A stretch of DNA of 5,667 nt from assembly GCA_030614585.1 (NCBI GenBank), contig JAUWTT010000293.1, positions 1 through 5,667 on the forward strand, read 5' to 3'. Shown one piece after another: positions 1-5,408 of the stretch (the stretch's first letter is position 1; each line of letters begins with the position of its first letter). Position numbers and translations under genes: made by a program. The stretch is from Acidobacteriota bacterium. GTDB taxonomy: Bacteria > Acidobacteriota > UBA6911 > RPQK01 > JAPXNP01. The notes below the pieces were generated by a model. That model did no database searches. It worked only from the letters and a program-made list of their open reading frames with translations, and was not told where the DNA came from.

Positions 1-984
1 ACGACTTATGTTTGTCACTCGCCCTGGAAAGACGATACTTATGTCGCAGACAGCACCATGGTCGAATGGATCAGGCAACCAGACGGTTCCTGGAGCTTCG
101 ATTATGAAGTTTTTGACCTCTACGTGGAGTTGGCGGCAAGCTGTGGGATCAGTGACTCCATCACTGCCTATACGATGCTCCCGTGGAAGCATCGGGTCCG
201 CTACCTGGACGCTGTCTCCGGCAATCATGTCTGGGAAGAATGGCTGCCTGATTCCTCTCAGTTCAAAGCCGTTTGGTCTATTTTTCTGGGCGATTTCCGG
301 AAGCACCTCAAGAGCAAAGGCTGGTTGGAGAAGACATATATCGGCATCAATGAAAATGCCCTGGAGGATACTCAAGCCGCGCTCAGGACACTCCACGAGG
401 AATCTCGTGAGTGGAAAGTGACCTATGCCGGTCACTGGCATGAAGAACTGGATCAATCGTTGGAGGACTACTGTGCGATAATCGACAGGGGTGTCCCCCC
501 TCAGGAAACGGAACGACGGAGAAGGGAGGGGAAGACGACCACATTTTACGTTTGTTGCCACCCTCCGAAACCGAATAATTTCCCTTTTTCTCCGCCAGCC
601 GAGAATACTTGGATGGGATGGTACGCGGCTGCCTTGAATTTGGACGGGTTTCTGCGCTGGGCCTACGACAGTTGGACGGCGGATCCTCTCCGCGACACGC
701 GTCACGTGCTGTGGCCGGCTGGAGACTGCTTCTTAGTCTATCCGGGAGCAAGGAGCAGCATCCGTTTTGAGAGACTCAGAGAAGGAATTGTGGATTTTGA
801 AAAGGTTCGAATCATCCAAAATCGACTCAAGGAGAAGAACGATACTGCTGCCAACGAGGACCTCGAGCGATTGGAGCGAACCCTGGTTCGTTTTGACTAC
901 GAGCGGGTGCAGTCGGAGCCGGCTGAGGTACCGGTGAACCAGGGACGGAAGCTTCTAAACGACTTGACCCGCAACTGGTTTTAG
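1..984 (+). CDS. DUF4091 / GH123-like glycoside hydrolase, C-terminal part (5' end outside window)
   Basis: The frame is open from base 1 and reads coherently upstream of the first ATG (58), so the gene starts outside the window; 327 codons and a TAG stop are visible. The product resembles the catalytic DUF4091 domain related to GH123 beta-N-acetylgalactosaminidases. Visible marks, numbered from the first codon here: a DGSWSFDYEVFD block (about 29-40), TYIGINENALEDTQ (about 113-126) where the family usually has its catalytic D-E pair, GFLRWAYDSW (216-225), WPAGD (238-242), then YPG and SSIRFERLREGIVDFE, which are typical of the domain's end. The Asp of the pair appears to be Asn (N117) while Glu (E118) is kept, so activity may be altered. 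Family members are usually much longer, so about half the protein is missing here. The substrate cannot be told. It is probably co-transcribed with the glycosidase-like gene 59 nt downstream. The family call is strong; the enzyme activity is inferred. Confidence 0.85.
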   Translation, partial: TTYVCHSPWKDDTYVADSTMVEWIRQPDGSWSFDYEVFDLYVELAASCGISDSITAYTMLPWKHRVRYLDAVSGNHVWEEWLPDSSQFKAVWSIFLGDFRKHLKSKGWLEKTYIGINENALEDTQAALRTLHEESREWKVTYAGHWHEELDQSLEDYCAIIDRGVPPQETERRRREGKTTTFYVCCHPPKPNNFPFSPPAENTWMGWYAAALNLDGFLRWAYDSWTADPLRDTRHVLWPAGDCFLVYPGARSSIRFERLREGIVDFEKVRIIQNRLKEKNDTAANEDLERLERTLVRFDYERVQSEPAEVPVNQGRKLLNDLTRNWF

Positions 985-1027
985 TCCGCTGCTCGATAGA
1001 AGCCGGCGGTCTTGGATTTACACATAC

Positions 1028-1034
1028 GGAGGAG
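1028..1034 (+). promoter_or_regulatory. Shine-Dalgarno site of the glycosidase-like gene
   Basis: GGAGGAG lies 9 nt before the ATG at 1044. It supports that start; the ATG at 1047 immediately follows and would differ by one residue. Confidence 0.75.
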
Positions 1035-1043
1035 AATAAGAAA

Positions 1044-2303
1044 ATGATGGAAAACCGACGTAGAGCTTTAATCGTATTCGTGTTGCTCCTGGTTACTGTT
1101 GTCGGAGGAGAACTCCTGGGACAGAAGATTTTCAAGGAGCAGCGTGTTTCTCCCGTTGATTTCGTGGTCATGTCCTGGGGGCCGCCACCTGCTGATCCGG
1201 AGCAGCTCCAATGGATGAAAGACGCGGGTATCAATATTGCAGGTTTCGCGAGCGTCAAAGACCTTCCAGTGTTTGAAGCGGCGGGGCTTTCTGTTTTCGT
1301 CAGGGATCCTCGGGTCAGTGGTTACGATTTCGACAATCCACTGGACGAACAGGAAGTGCGAAGGAACATCAAGTCGCTGGCGGATGAAGTGGGAGACAGC
1401 CCTGCTGTCATTGGCTTTGTCCTGCGGGATGAGCCTCACGCCGGAGCCATGCCGTCTCTTGGCCTTGTCGCCGGCATTATTCAGGAGTACATGCCTGGTA
1501 AGTGGCCCTATGTCAACTTGTTCCCCGTTCGTGTGTCGGCAGAGCGGGTGGGTGTCTCGAGCTATGAAGAGTACGTCAGGATGCTGGTTGATGTCATTCA
1601 TCAGCCATTTCTGAGTTACGACAACTATTCCCTCGTTCAGGGAGAGATGCTCGACTATTTCTATACAAATCTTGAAGTGGTCAGAAAACTTTCTGTGGAA
1701 ACCCGGGTACCCTTCTGGAACTGTGTTCTCTCCGTCACGCATTTCAACTACATGGAGAACAGTGACGCTACCTACCACCTGCAAGCCTATGCGACTTTGG
1801 CGCATGGCGGGCGCGGTATGCAGTATTTCAGTTATTTCAGTTGGGCCATTGGCAACTATCGCCTGGGCCCAATCGATCAGTTCGGAAACAAGACCCCTTC
1901 CTGGGATAAGTTGCGCCGAATCAACAACCAGATCCATGCCCTGGCGCCAACGCTCAAGAGACTCACCAGCACCGGGGTTTACCACTACCCCCTGGTTCCT
2001 CCGCAATGCCGGCCTTTGAGTGAGAGCAATCTGGTTGACAGAGTAGAAATGACTCAGCGCTACGTAGTACCTCCGGTACAGGGGCGGTTTCTGGTAGGCG
2101 AGTTCAAAGACGAAAAGGGAAGATCGTACTTGATGCTGGTGAACAAGGATCTTAGCAACTCTTTTCGATACGAGATTCATTTGAAAGAACCGGGCGGCAC
2201 CTTGATTCATATCTCTCCCTACTCGGGAGAGGAGGAGCCCTTTGGCAGAGAGATGGACTGGGTCGCCCCGGGGGCCGGTCATCTTTTCCGGATCGAGAGA
2301 TGA
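1044..2303 (+). CDS. Membrane-anchored or secreted TIM-barrel glycosidase-like protein of unknown substrate
   Basis: The 419-residue protein begins with a positive stretch (RRR, 5-7) and a hydrophobic segment (about 8-20). With no clear cleavage site and no lipobox Cys, this may be a signal peptide or an N-terminal anchor, so the protein probably acts outside the cytoplasm. The body looks like a beta/alpha-barrel hydrolase: SWGPPPADPEQ (44-54), GFVLRDEPHA (124-133) where E130 sits as a plausible acid/base residue, YVNLFP (156-161), LSYDNYSL (190-197), PFWNCVLSVTHFNY (223-236), YFSYFSW (261-267) and GNYRLGPIDQFGNKTPSWD (270-288). A beta-rich tail (about 345-419) suggests a small sandwich domain. 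I recognise the pattern from uncharacterised glycosidase-like proteins of Planctomycetota, Acidobacteriota and Bacteroidota, but no substrate is known to me and the nucleophile cannot be assigned. Start at ATG 1044 is supported by GGAGGAG. It lies 59 nt after a GH123-like gene and 25 nt before purU. Confidence 0.75.
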   Translation: MMENRRRALIVFVLLLVTVVGGELLGQKIFKEQRVSPVDFVVMSWGPPPADPEQLQWMKDAGINIAGFASVKDLPVFEAAGLSVFVRDPRVSGYDFDNPLDEQEVRRNIKSLADEVGDSPAVIGFVLRDEPHAGAMPSLGLVAGIIQEYMPGKWPYVNLFPVRVSAERVGVSSYEEYVRMLVDVIHQPFLSYDNYSLVQGEMLDYFYTNLEVVRKLSVETRVPFWNCVLSVTHFNYMENSDATYHLQAYATLAHGGRGMQYFSYFSWAIGNYRLGPIDQFGNKTPSWDKLRRINNQIHALAPTLKRLTSTGVYHYPLVPPQCRPLSESNLVDRVEMTQRYVVPPVQGRFLVGEFKDEKGRSYLMLVNKDLSNSFRYEIHLKEPGGTLIHISPYSGEEEPFGREMDWVAPGAGHLFRIER

Positions 2304-2328
2304 ACTGCATGCACTGTGAGGAAGAAGG

Positions 2329-3180
2329 ATGAAGAACAGCGCTATTCTGTTAATAAGCTGTCCTGATCGCAAAGGACTTGTTGCCGGCATTGGCGAGTTT
2401 CTCTACAAGCGCAACGCGAACGTTCTCCATGCGGATCAACATCAGGACAGTGAGACAGGTCTCTTCTTGATGCGTGTGGAGTGGGATCTGTCTGAATTCG
2501 AATTAGCAACGGAGGATTTTGAGACGGAGTTTTCCCCACTTGCTCACGACTTGGGGATGGACTGGAAGCTCAGGTTGTCTTCGATCCGGCAGAGAGTGGG
2601 CATTTTCGTCTCACACTATGATCACTGTCTCGCCGATCTTCTTTACCGACAACGCAGCGGAGAATTGAACTGTGAATTCCCATTGATTATCAGCAACCAC
2701 GAGACTGCTCGGGAGTTGGCTGAATTCTATCAGATACCTTTTCATTTCATCCCCGTGAAAGACAACAAGCTTGAGGCTGAGAAGCGGCAGCTCGCACTCC
2801 TGCAGGAGAATAAGATTGACCTCATCGTTCTGGCTCGGTATATGCAGATTTTGAGCAGCCATTTTGTGGATCGTTACCCGCAGCGGATCATCAACGTTCA
2901 CCACTCGTTCCTGCCTGCGTTCAGTGGAGCGCGACCTTATCATCGGGCCTTTGAAAAGGGCGTCAAACTCATCGGAGCGACCAGCCATTATGTGACTCCA
3001 GAGCTTGACGAAGGCCCGATCATAGAGCAGGACGTCATAAGGATTTCACACCGTGATCAGTTGAACGACCTGATCCAGAAGGGGCGTGACCTCGAGAAAA
3101 TCGTACTTTCCAGAGCCGTGCGATGGCACATCGAGCACCGAATCCTCACTTACTCCAGGAAGACCGTAGTCTTTGACTGA
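2329..3180 (+). CDS. purU: Formyltetrahydrofolate deformylase PurU
   Basis: The 283-residue protein has the normal length and layout of PurU, the cytoplasmic enzyme that hydrolyses 10-formyltetrahydrofolate to tetrahydrofolate and formate, balancing the one-carbon pool and supplying formate for purine synthesis. An N-terminal ACT domain (about 5-75) starts with LLISCPDRKGLVAGI, a typical PurU opening. The formyltransferase-fold domain (about 88-283) has IVLARYMQILS (166-176), NVHHSFLPAF (189-198) and ELDEGPI (225-231). N189, H191 and D227 match the Asn-His-Asp catalytic set of the formyltransferase family. The end (KTVVFD) is also typical. GAGG at 2318-2321, 7 nt before the ATG, supports the start. 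It follows the glycosidase-like gene by 25 nt, suggesting co-transcription, though the functions are not obviously linked. Nothing looks broken. The ACT domain may sense an amino acid, as in the E. coli enzyme (Met/Gly), but this cannot be read from sequence. Confidence 0.96.
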   Translation: MKNSAILLISCPDRKGLVAGIGEFLYKRNANVLHADQHQDSETGLFLMRVEWDLSEFELATEDFETEFSPLAHDLGMDWKLRLSSIRQRVGIFVSHYDHCLADLLYRQRSGELNCEFPLIISNHETARELAEFYQIPFHFIPVKDNKLEAEKRQLALLQENKIDLIVLARYMQILSSHFVDRYPQRIINVHHSFLPAFSGARPYHRAFEKGVKLIGATSHYVTPELDEGPIIEQDVIRISHRDQLNDLIQKGRDLEKIVLSRAVRWHIEHRILTYSRKTVVFD

Positions 3181-3229
3181 ATTGAAGATTGTCTCGGGGT
3201 CTTGGGTCTTGAGGCTTGGTATCTTCCTT

Positions 3230-3250
3230 CGTGCTCGTGCTCGTGCTCGT
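3230..3250. repeat. Tandem hexamer CGTGCT, 3.5 copies
   Basis: Three exact CGTGCT units followed by CGT. It is the first block of the intergenic repeat mosaic and is followed within 4 nt by the CGGTGAT block. Confidence 0.9.
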
Positions 3251-3253
3251 AAT

Positions 3254-3274
3254 CGGTGATCGGTGATCGGTAAT
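3254..3274. repeat. Tandem heptamer CGGTGAT, 3 copies (last one CGGTAAT)
   Basis: Two exact CGGTGAT units at 3254 and 3261 and a one-base variant at 3268. The last two units make up most of the left arm of the inverted repeat 3261-3342. Confidence 0.9.
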
Positions 3275-3342
3275 CAGGGACCATGTACCACCAAGTCACC
3301 AAGCCCACCAAGGACATCCCTGGCCCCGATTACCGATCACCG
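3261..3342. repeat. Long inverted repeat, 15-bp perfect arms
   Basis: The left arm 3261-3275 (CGGTGATCGGTAATC) is the exact reverse complement of 3328-3342. AGGGA (3276-3280) also pairs with TCCCT (3317-3321) across a 6-nt bulge, leaving a 36-nt loop that contains the CACCAAG repeats. It could fold in transcripts of either flanking gene and limit convergent read-through or protect 3' ends. It lacks a following T-run, so it is not a standard intrinsic terminator. Confidence 0.85.
3286..3312. repeat. CACCAAG repeat, 3 spaced copies (copy A of an 18-bp dispersed repeat)
   Basis: CACCAAG occurs at 3289, 3297 and 3306, spaced 8 and 9 nt. The first 18 bases (3286-3303) are identical to 5296-5313. 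The block lies in the loop of the inverted repeat. Similar ACCAAG-rich intergenic strings are, to my knowledge, common in several uncultured or environmental bacterial genomes. Confidence 0.85.
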
Positions 3343-3352
3343 TTTACTGCTC

Positions 3353-3370
3353 ACTACTTACTACTTACTT
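3353..3370. repeat. Tandem heptamer ACTACTT, about 2.5 copies
   Basis: Exact ACTACTT units at 3353 and 3360, followed by ACTT. The block ends 8 nt before the stop codon of the - strand phosphatase gene. Confidence 0.75.
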
Positions 3371-3378
3371 ATTCCCTG

Positions 3379-5046
3379 CTATCCTCCCAAACCTCGCCTC
3401 AGGATAACCAGCGTCATGTCGTCCTGCAGCATCGTCTGGTCACCAAAATCCTTGATCGAGGTTTGCAATGTGTCGAGTATCTCCTGGGCACCTAATCCTC
3501 TTGCACCTTCTACGACATCCCTTAATCTTGACTCCCCGAATTCGTCATCCTCTCTGTTCCTTCGTTCCGTGACTCCGTCCGTATAGAGGACAAGGACTTC
3601 GCCGGCTTCCAATCTCGTCTCACCCTCCTCATACCCTCTTTCGGGAAAGATACCCAGAGGGAGTCCCGTGGCTGGAAGGTGCTTCGCCCCTCTACCGATG
3701 ATAATCGGTGCATTGTGACCGGCATTCGCGAATCGGAGGCTGCCCGTGGCAGGATCCATTTCGCCGTAGAAGAAGGTGATAAATGTCCCATAGTTCGAAC
3801 TTTCGGAAATGAATGAGCTTAGATCATTGAACAGCTCGGGGAGGGACCTTCCAAGCCGGAGCTGGGAGCAGAAGAAGGCACGCAGAGTTGCCATCAGTAA
3901 GGATGGTCCCAGACCTTTGCCGGATACGTCACCAATCGCCAAACCAAACCGCCCTCCCTCGAGCGGGAAGAAGTCATAGTAGTCTCCCCCGACTTGGAAA
4001 CAGGGTATCTGGAACGCGGCAAGATCGCATCCGGAAGCCTCGGGGTAGCCCCGGGGAAGGAGACCCTTCTGGATTTCAGAGGCGAGGGAAAGTTGCTCTT
4101 CAAGGGCTCTTTTCTCGAGGGCCTCTTCGAAGAGTCTGGCATTTTCGATTTTGAGGGCAGCCATATTAGCAAGAGAGGATAGAAGGCAGAGGTCCTCCTT
4201 GGTGAAAGGTTCCTGATTCATTCCTCGATCCAGATAGATTAGGCCGACCACACGCTTTTCGCTCCATAGCGGAGTGCAAATCGCTGAATGTACGTCGTCC
4301 TCGAGCACGCTCTCACTGGATCCAAAGCGCTCGTCGAGTTGAGCATCGCGTGTCAGCAGAGAAGCCTTGCTCTCGAAGACAGCGTTCACGATGGAACGGC
4401 TTATTGGGATCGGGCTCTTTCTTACTCCACCTCCAAAAGCACGAATTGCCTCTGGTTGGAGTTGATTGCTGTCCGCGTTTCGCAGCATCAGCACCCCTCT
4501 TCGAGCAGGGACAGCCCTGCTCGCAAAATCCAAGGTGAGGTCCAGCACGGGTTGTAAGTGGGTATGAGCCAATAGCTCCACTCCGAAATCTCTCAAGGAG
4601 AAAATCGCTTGATCCTGCGTGGGGTGGAGAAAAGAGCGCACGTTCTTCCCTTGACCTGATTGGCCCGGTCGGTAGTCTCTGATCAACTTCCCAACCGGGA
4701 AAGACAGTTCTCCGCCAGGGTCGGTTTGCAGCTGGTCATCGATTTGGATTTCGTCGGCGTCTGCGGTGAAACGCAACTCAGTGCCGCCGATTGATATCAA
4801 GTCTCCGTCCTTCAGTGCATGTCGGGCTTGGACTCTCTCTTGATTGAGATAGGTGCCATGCGTGCTCAAAGTGTCTTCAAGAAAGAATTGGTCGTCGGCG
4901 AAGGAGATCATGCAGTGCCGGCGGGAGGTTCGGGAATCATCAATTGGGAGGTCACTGTCCTTGGCCCGGCCAATGGAAGTTACCTTGAGCGGTAGGGTGT
5001 AGGTGCAAGCTTCTTGAAAAGGTGGGAAAACTGTCAATTTTGCCAC
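3379..5046 (-). CDS. FHA-GAF-PP2C (SpoIIE/RsbU-type) serine/threonine phosphatase
   Basis: The 555-residue soluble protein has three domains. An FHA domain (about 1-95) has IGR (25-27), TSRRH (40-44) and STHGTYLN (61-68), the expected phosphothreonine-binding loops. A GAF-like sensor (about 155-300) contains ICTPLWSEKRVVGLIYLD. A probable helical or coiled-coil linker (about 298-326) leads through EIQKGLLP (324-331) to a SpoIIE/PP2C domain (about 335-550) with GGDYYD (D355), GDVSGKG (D373), YTDGVTE (D490) and QDDMTLV (D542/D543), so the metal-binding acidic residues are present. Such proteins usually dephosphorylate STAS-domain anti-sigma antagonists, freeing or capturing a regulator. The FHA domain suggests coupling to a Ser/Thr kinase; no partner gene is in the window. 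The start chosen is GTG at 5046, 5 nt after AAAGGAGG. A TTG at 5085 would add 13 residues before the FHA domain but has no Shine-Dalgarno. The next gene upstream on this strand is actF, 362 nt away. Confidence 0.93.
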   Translation of the reverse strand: MAKLTVFPPFQEACTYTLPLKVTSIGRAKDSDLPIDDSRTSRRHCMISFADDQFFLEDTLSTHGTYLNQERVQARHALKDGDLISIGGTELRFTADADEIQIDDQLQTDPGGELSFPVGKLIRDYRPGQSGQGKNVRSFLHPTQDQAIFSLRDFGVELLAHTHLQPVLDLTLDFASRAVPARRGVLMLRNADSNQLQPEAIRAFGGGVRKSPIPISRSIVNAVFESKASLLTRDAQLDERFGSSESVLEDDVHSAICTPLWSEKRVVGLIYLDRGMNQEPFTKEDLCLLSSLANMAALKIENARLFEEALEKRALEEQLSLASEIQKGLLPRGYPEASGCDLAAFQIPCFQVGGDYYDFFPLEGGRFGLAIGDVSGKGLGPSLLMATLRAFFCSQLRLGRSLPELFNDLSSFISESSNYGTFITFFYGEMDPATGSLRFANAGHNAPIIIGRGAKHLPATGLPLGIFPERGYEEGETRLEAGEVLVLYTDGVTERRNREDDEFGESRLRDVVEGARGLGAQEILDTLQTSIKDFGDQTMLQDDMTLVILRRGLGG

Positions 5047-5051
5047 GAGCG

Positions 5052-5059
5052 CCTCCTTT
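5052..5059 (-). promoter_or_regulatory. Strong Shine-Dalgarno deciding the GTG start of the phosphatase
   Basis: On the - strand AAAGGAGG lies 5 nt before GTG (5046-5044). The alternative TTG at 5085 has only CTGCAAACCTTG upstream. The protein then begins directly at the first strand of the FHA domain. Confidence 0.85.
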
Positions 5060-5084
5060 CCAGAAGGCCGGTTGGCTCGAACCA

Positions 5085-5110
5085 AACAAGGTTTGCAGGC
5101 AAGCCTTGTT
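5085..5110 (-). promoter_or_regulatory. 26-bp dyad in the phosphatase leader
   Basis: AACAAGG (5085-5091) is the reverse complement of CCTTGTT (5104-5110), and TTGC (5093-5096) pairs with GCAA (5099-5102) inside it, with one mismatch and a 2-nt centre. The near-perfect symmetry lies 25 nt upstream of the Shine-Dalgarno. It could be an operator or an RNA hairpin; the sequence alone does not decide. Confidence 0.45.
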
Positions 5111-5225
5111 CCCGTTTACTTCTCCTTACCAAGCTAACGAGAAGTCTGGCACAGCAAGCGTGTGTCCAAGTCAATCAGAGAGGGGCCTGCTCAGAGCTCC
5201 CGGCTCCTGGAAATCCTTTTCTTTT

Positions 5226-5254
5226 ATTCTAGGCTCTGTCGCGAGTGGCTGCAA
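5226..5254 (-). promoter_or_regulatory. Possible sigma70-like promoter for the phosphatase gene
   Basis: On the - strand TTGCAG (5254-5249) and TAGAAT (5231-5226) are separated by 17 nt. The -10 matches consensus at 5 of 6 bases but the -35 only at 3 of 6. It would give a leader of about 170 nt containing the dyad at 5085-5110. It is a weak, pattern-based call. Confidence 0.25.
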
Positions 5255-5295
5255 GCTGATAAATCGCCTGCGTGGTGTTACGCAGCTGTAGGATT

Positions 5296-5313
5296 TACCA
5301 CCAAGTCACCAAG
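5296..5313. repeat. Second copy of the 18-bp CACCAAG repeat (copy B)
   Basis: Identical over 18 bases (TACCACCAAGTCACCAAG) to 3286-3303, about 2.0 kb away and in the same orientation. It holds two CACCAAG units. Sequence outside the 18 bases differs, so this is a short dispersed intergenic repeat, not an insertion sequence end. Confidence 0.85.
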
Positions 5314-5350
5314 GATACAAAGAAAATAAGTGGTTTACTATGAATAGCTT

Positions 5351-5408
5351 CGGGAGAGTCAGCAGCGCTGAATGTTGTCCGAGCCCTGAAAGGATCGCTG
5401 AGTTCCCG
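5351..5408 (-). terminator. Inverted repeat directly after actF, possible transcript 3' end
   Basis: In the - strand direction CGGGA-AC-TCAGC begins at the base after the actF stop and pairs with GCTGA-CTC-TCCCG (5363-5351): ten pairs with a 2x3 internal loop around a 33-nt loop. No T-run follows, so it is not a classic intrinsic terminator, and it may instead stabilise or end the actF message by another route. Confidence 0.3.

Larger units (their letters stand above)
3181..3378. other. Convergent intergenic region with repeat mosaic
   Basis: This stretch separates the stop of purU (+) from the stop of the FHA-GAF-PP2C gene (-), so it holds no promoter that either gene needs. About 140 of its 198 nt are made of short tandem repeats and an inverted repeat, listed separately. 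No convincing T-tract terminator is visible on either strand. No coding potential is apparent: open frames across it have no family resemblance. Confidence 0.8.
5047..5408. other. Non-coding region between actF and the phosphatase gene
   Basis: These 362 nt hold no gene I can support. From actF towards the phosphatase they contain an inverted repeat right after the actF stop (5351-5408), the second copy of the CACCAAG repeat (5296-5313), a weak sigma70-like promoter candidate (5226-5254), a dyad (5085-5110) and the phosphatase ribosome binding site. Small open frames on the + strand here look like nothing known and one overlaps the start of the phosphatase. Confidence 0.7.

Noticed and set aside
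383..751. A 122-codon - strand frame within the GH123-like gene
   Set aside because: It is antisense to well-conserved DUF4091 sequence, is rich in Arg, Pro and Ser, and has no family resemblance, so it is a shadow frame.
1068..2390. A 440-codon open frame on the - strand opposite the glycosidase-like gene
   Set aside because: It is fully antisense to a gene with recognisable motifs and a good ribosome binding site, extends into purU, and its translation resembles no family. It is best seen as a by-product of the codon use of the real gene.
3286..3312. CACCAAG repeats as a CRISPR array or an attachment site
   Set aside because: Units are only 7 nt, spaced 1-2 nt apart, with no spacers, no cas genes and no integrase in view.
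3261..3342. The intergenic inverted repeat as an intrinsic terminator
   Set aside because: The 52-nt spacing between arms and the lack of a T-run on either side do not fit a standard rho-independent terminator, so it is listed as a repeat.
5014..5291. Two + strand frames of 72 and 89 codons across the phosphatase leader
   Set aside because: They overlap the start and ribosome binding site of the phosphatase on the other strand, have no ribosome binding site that stands out, and encode nothing recognisable.
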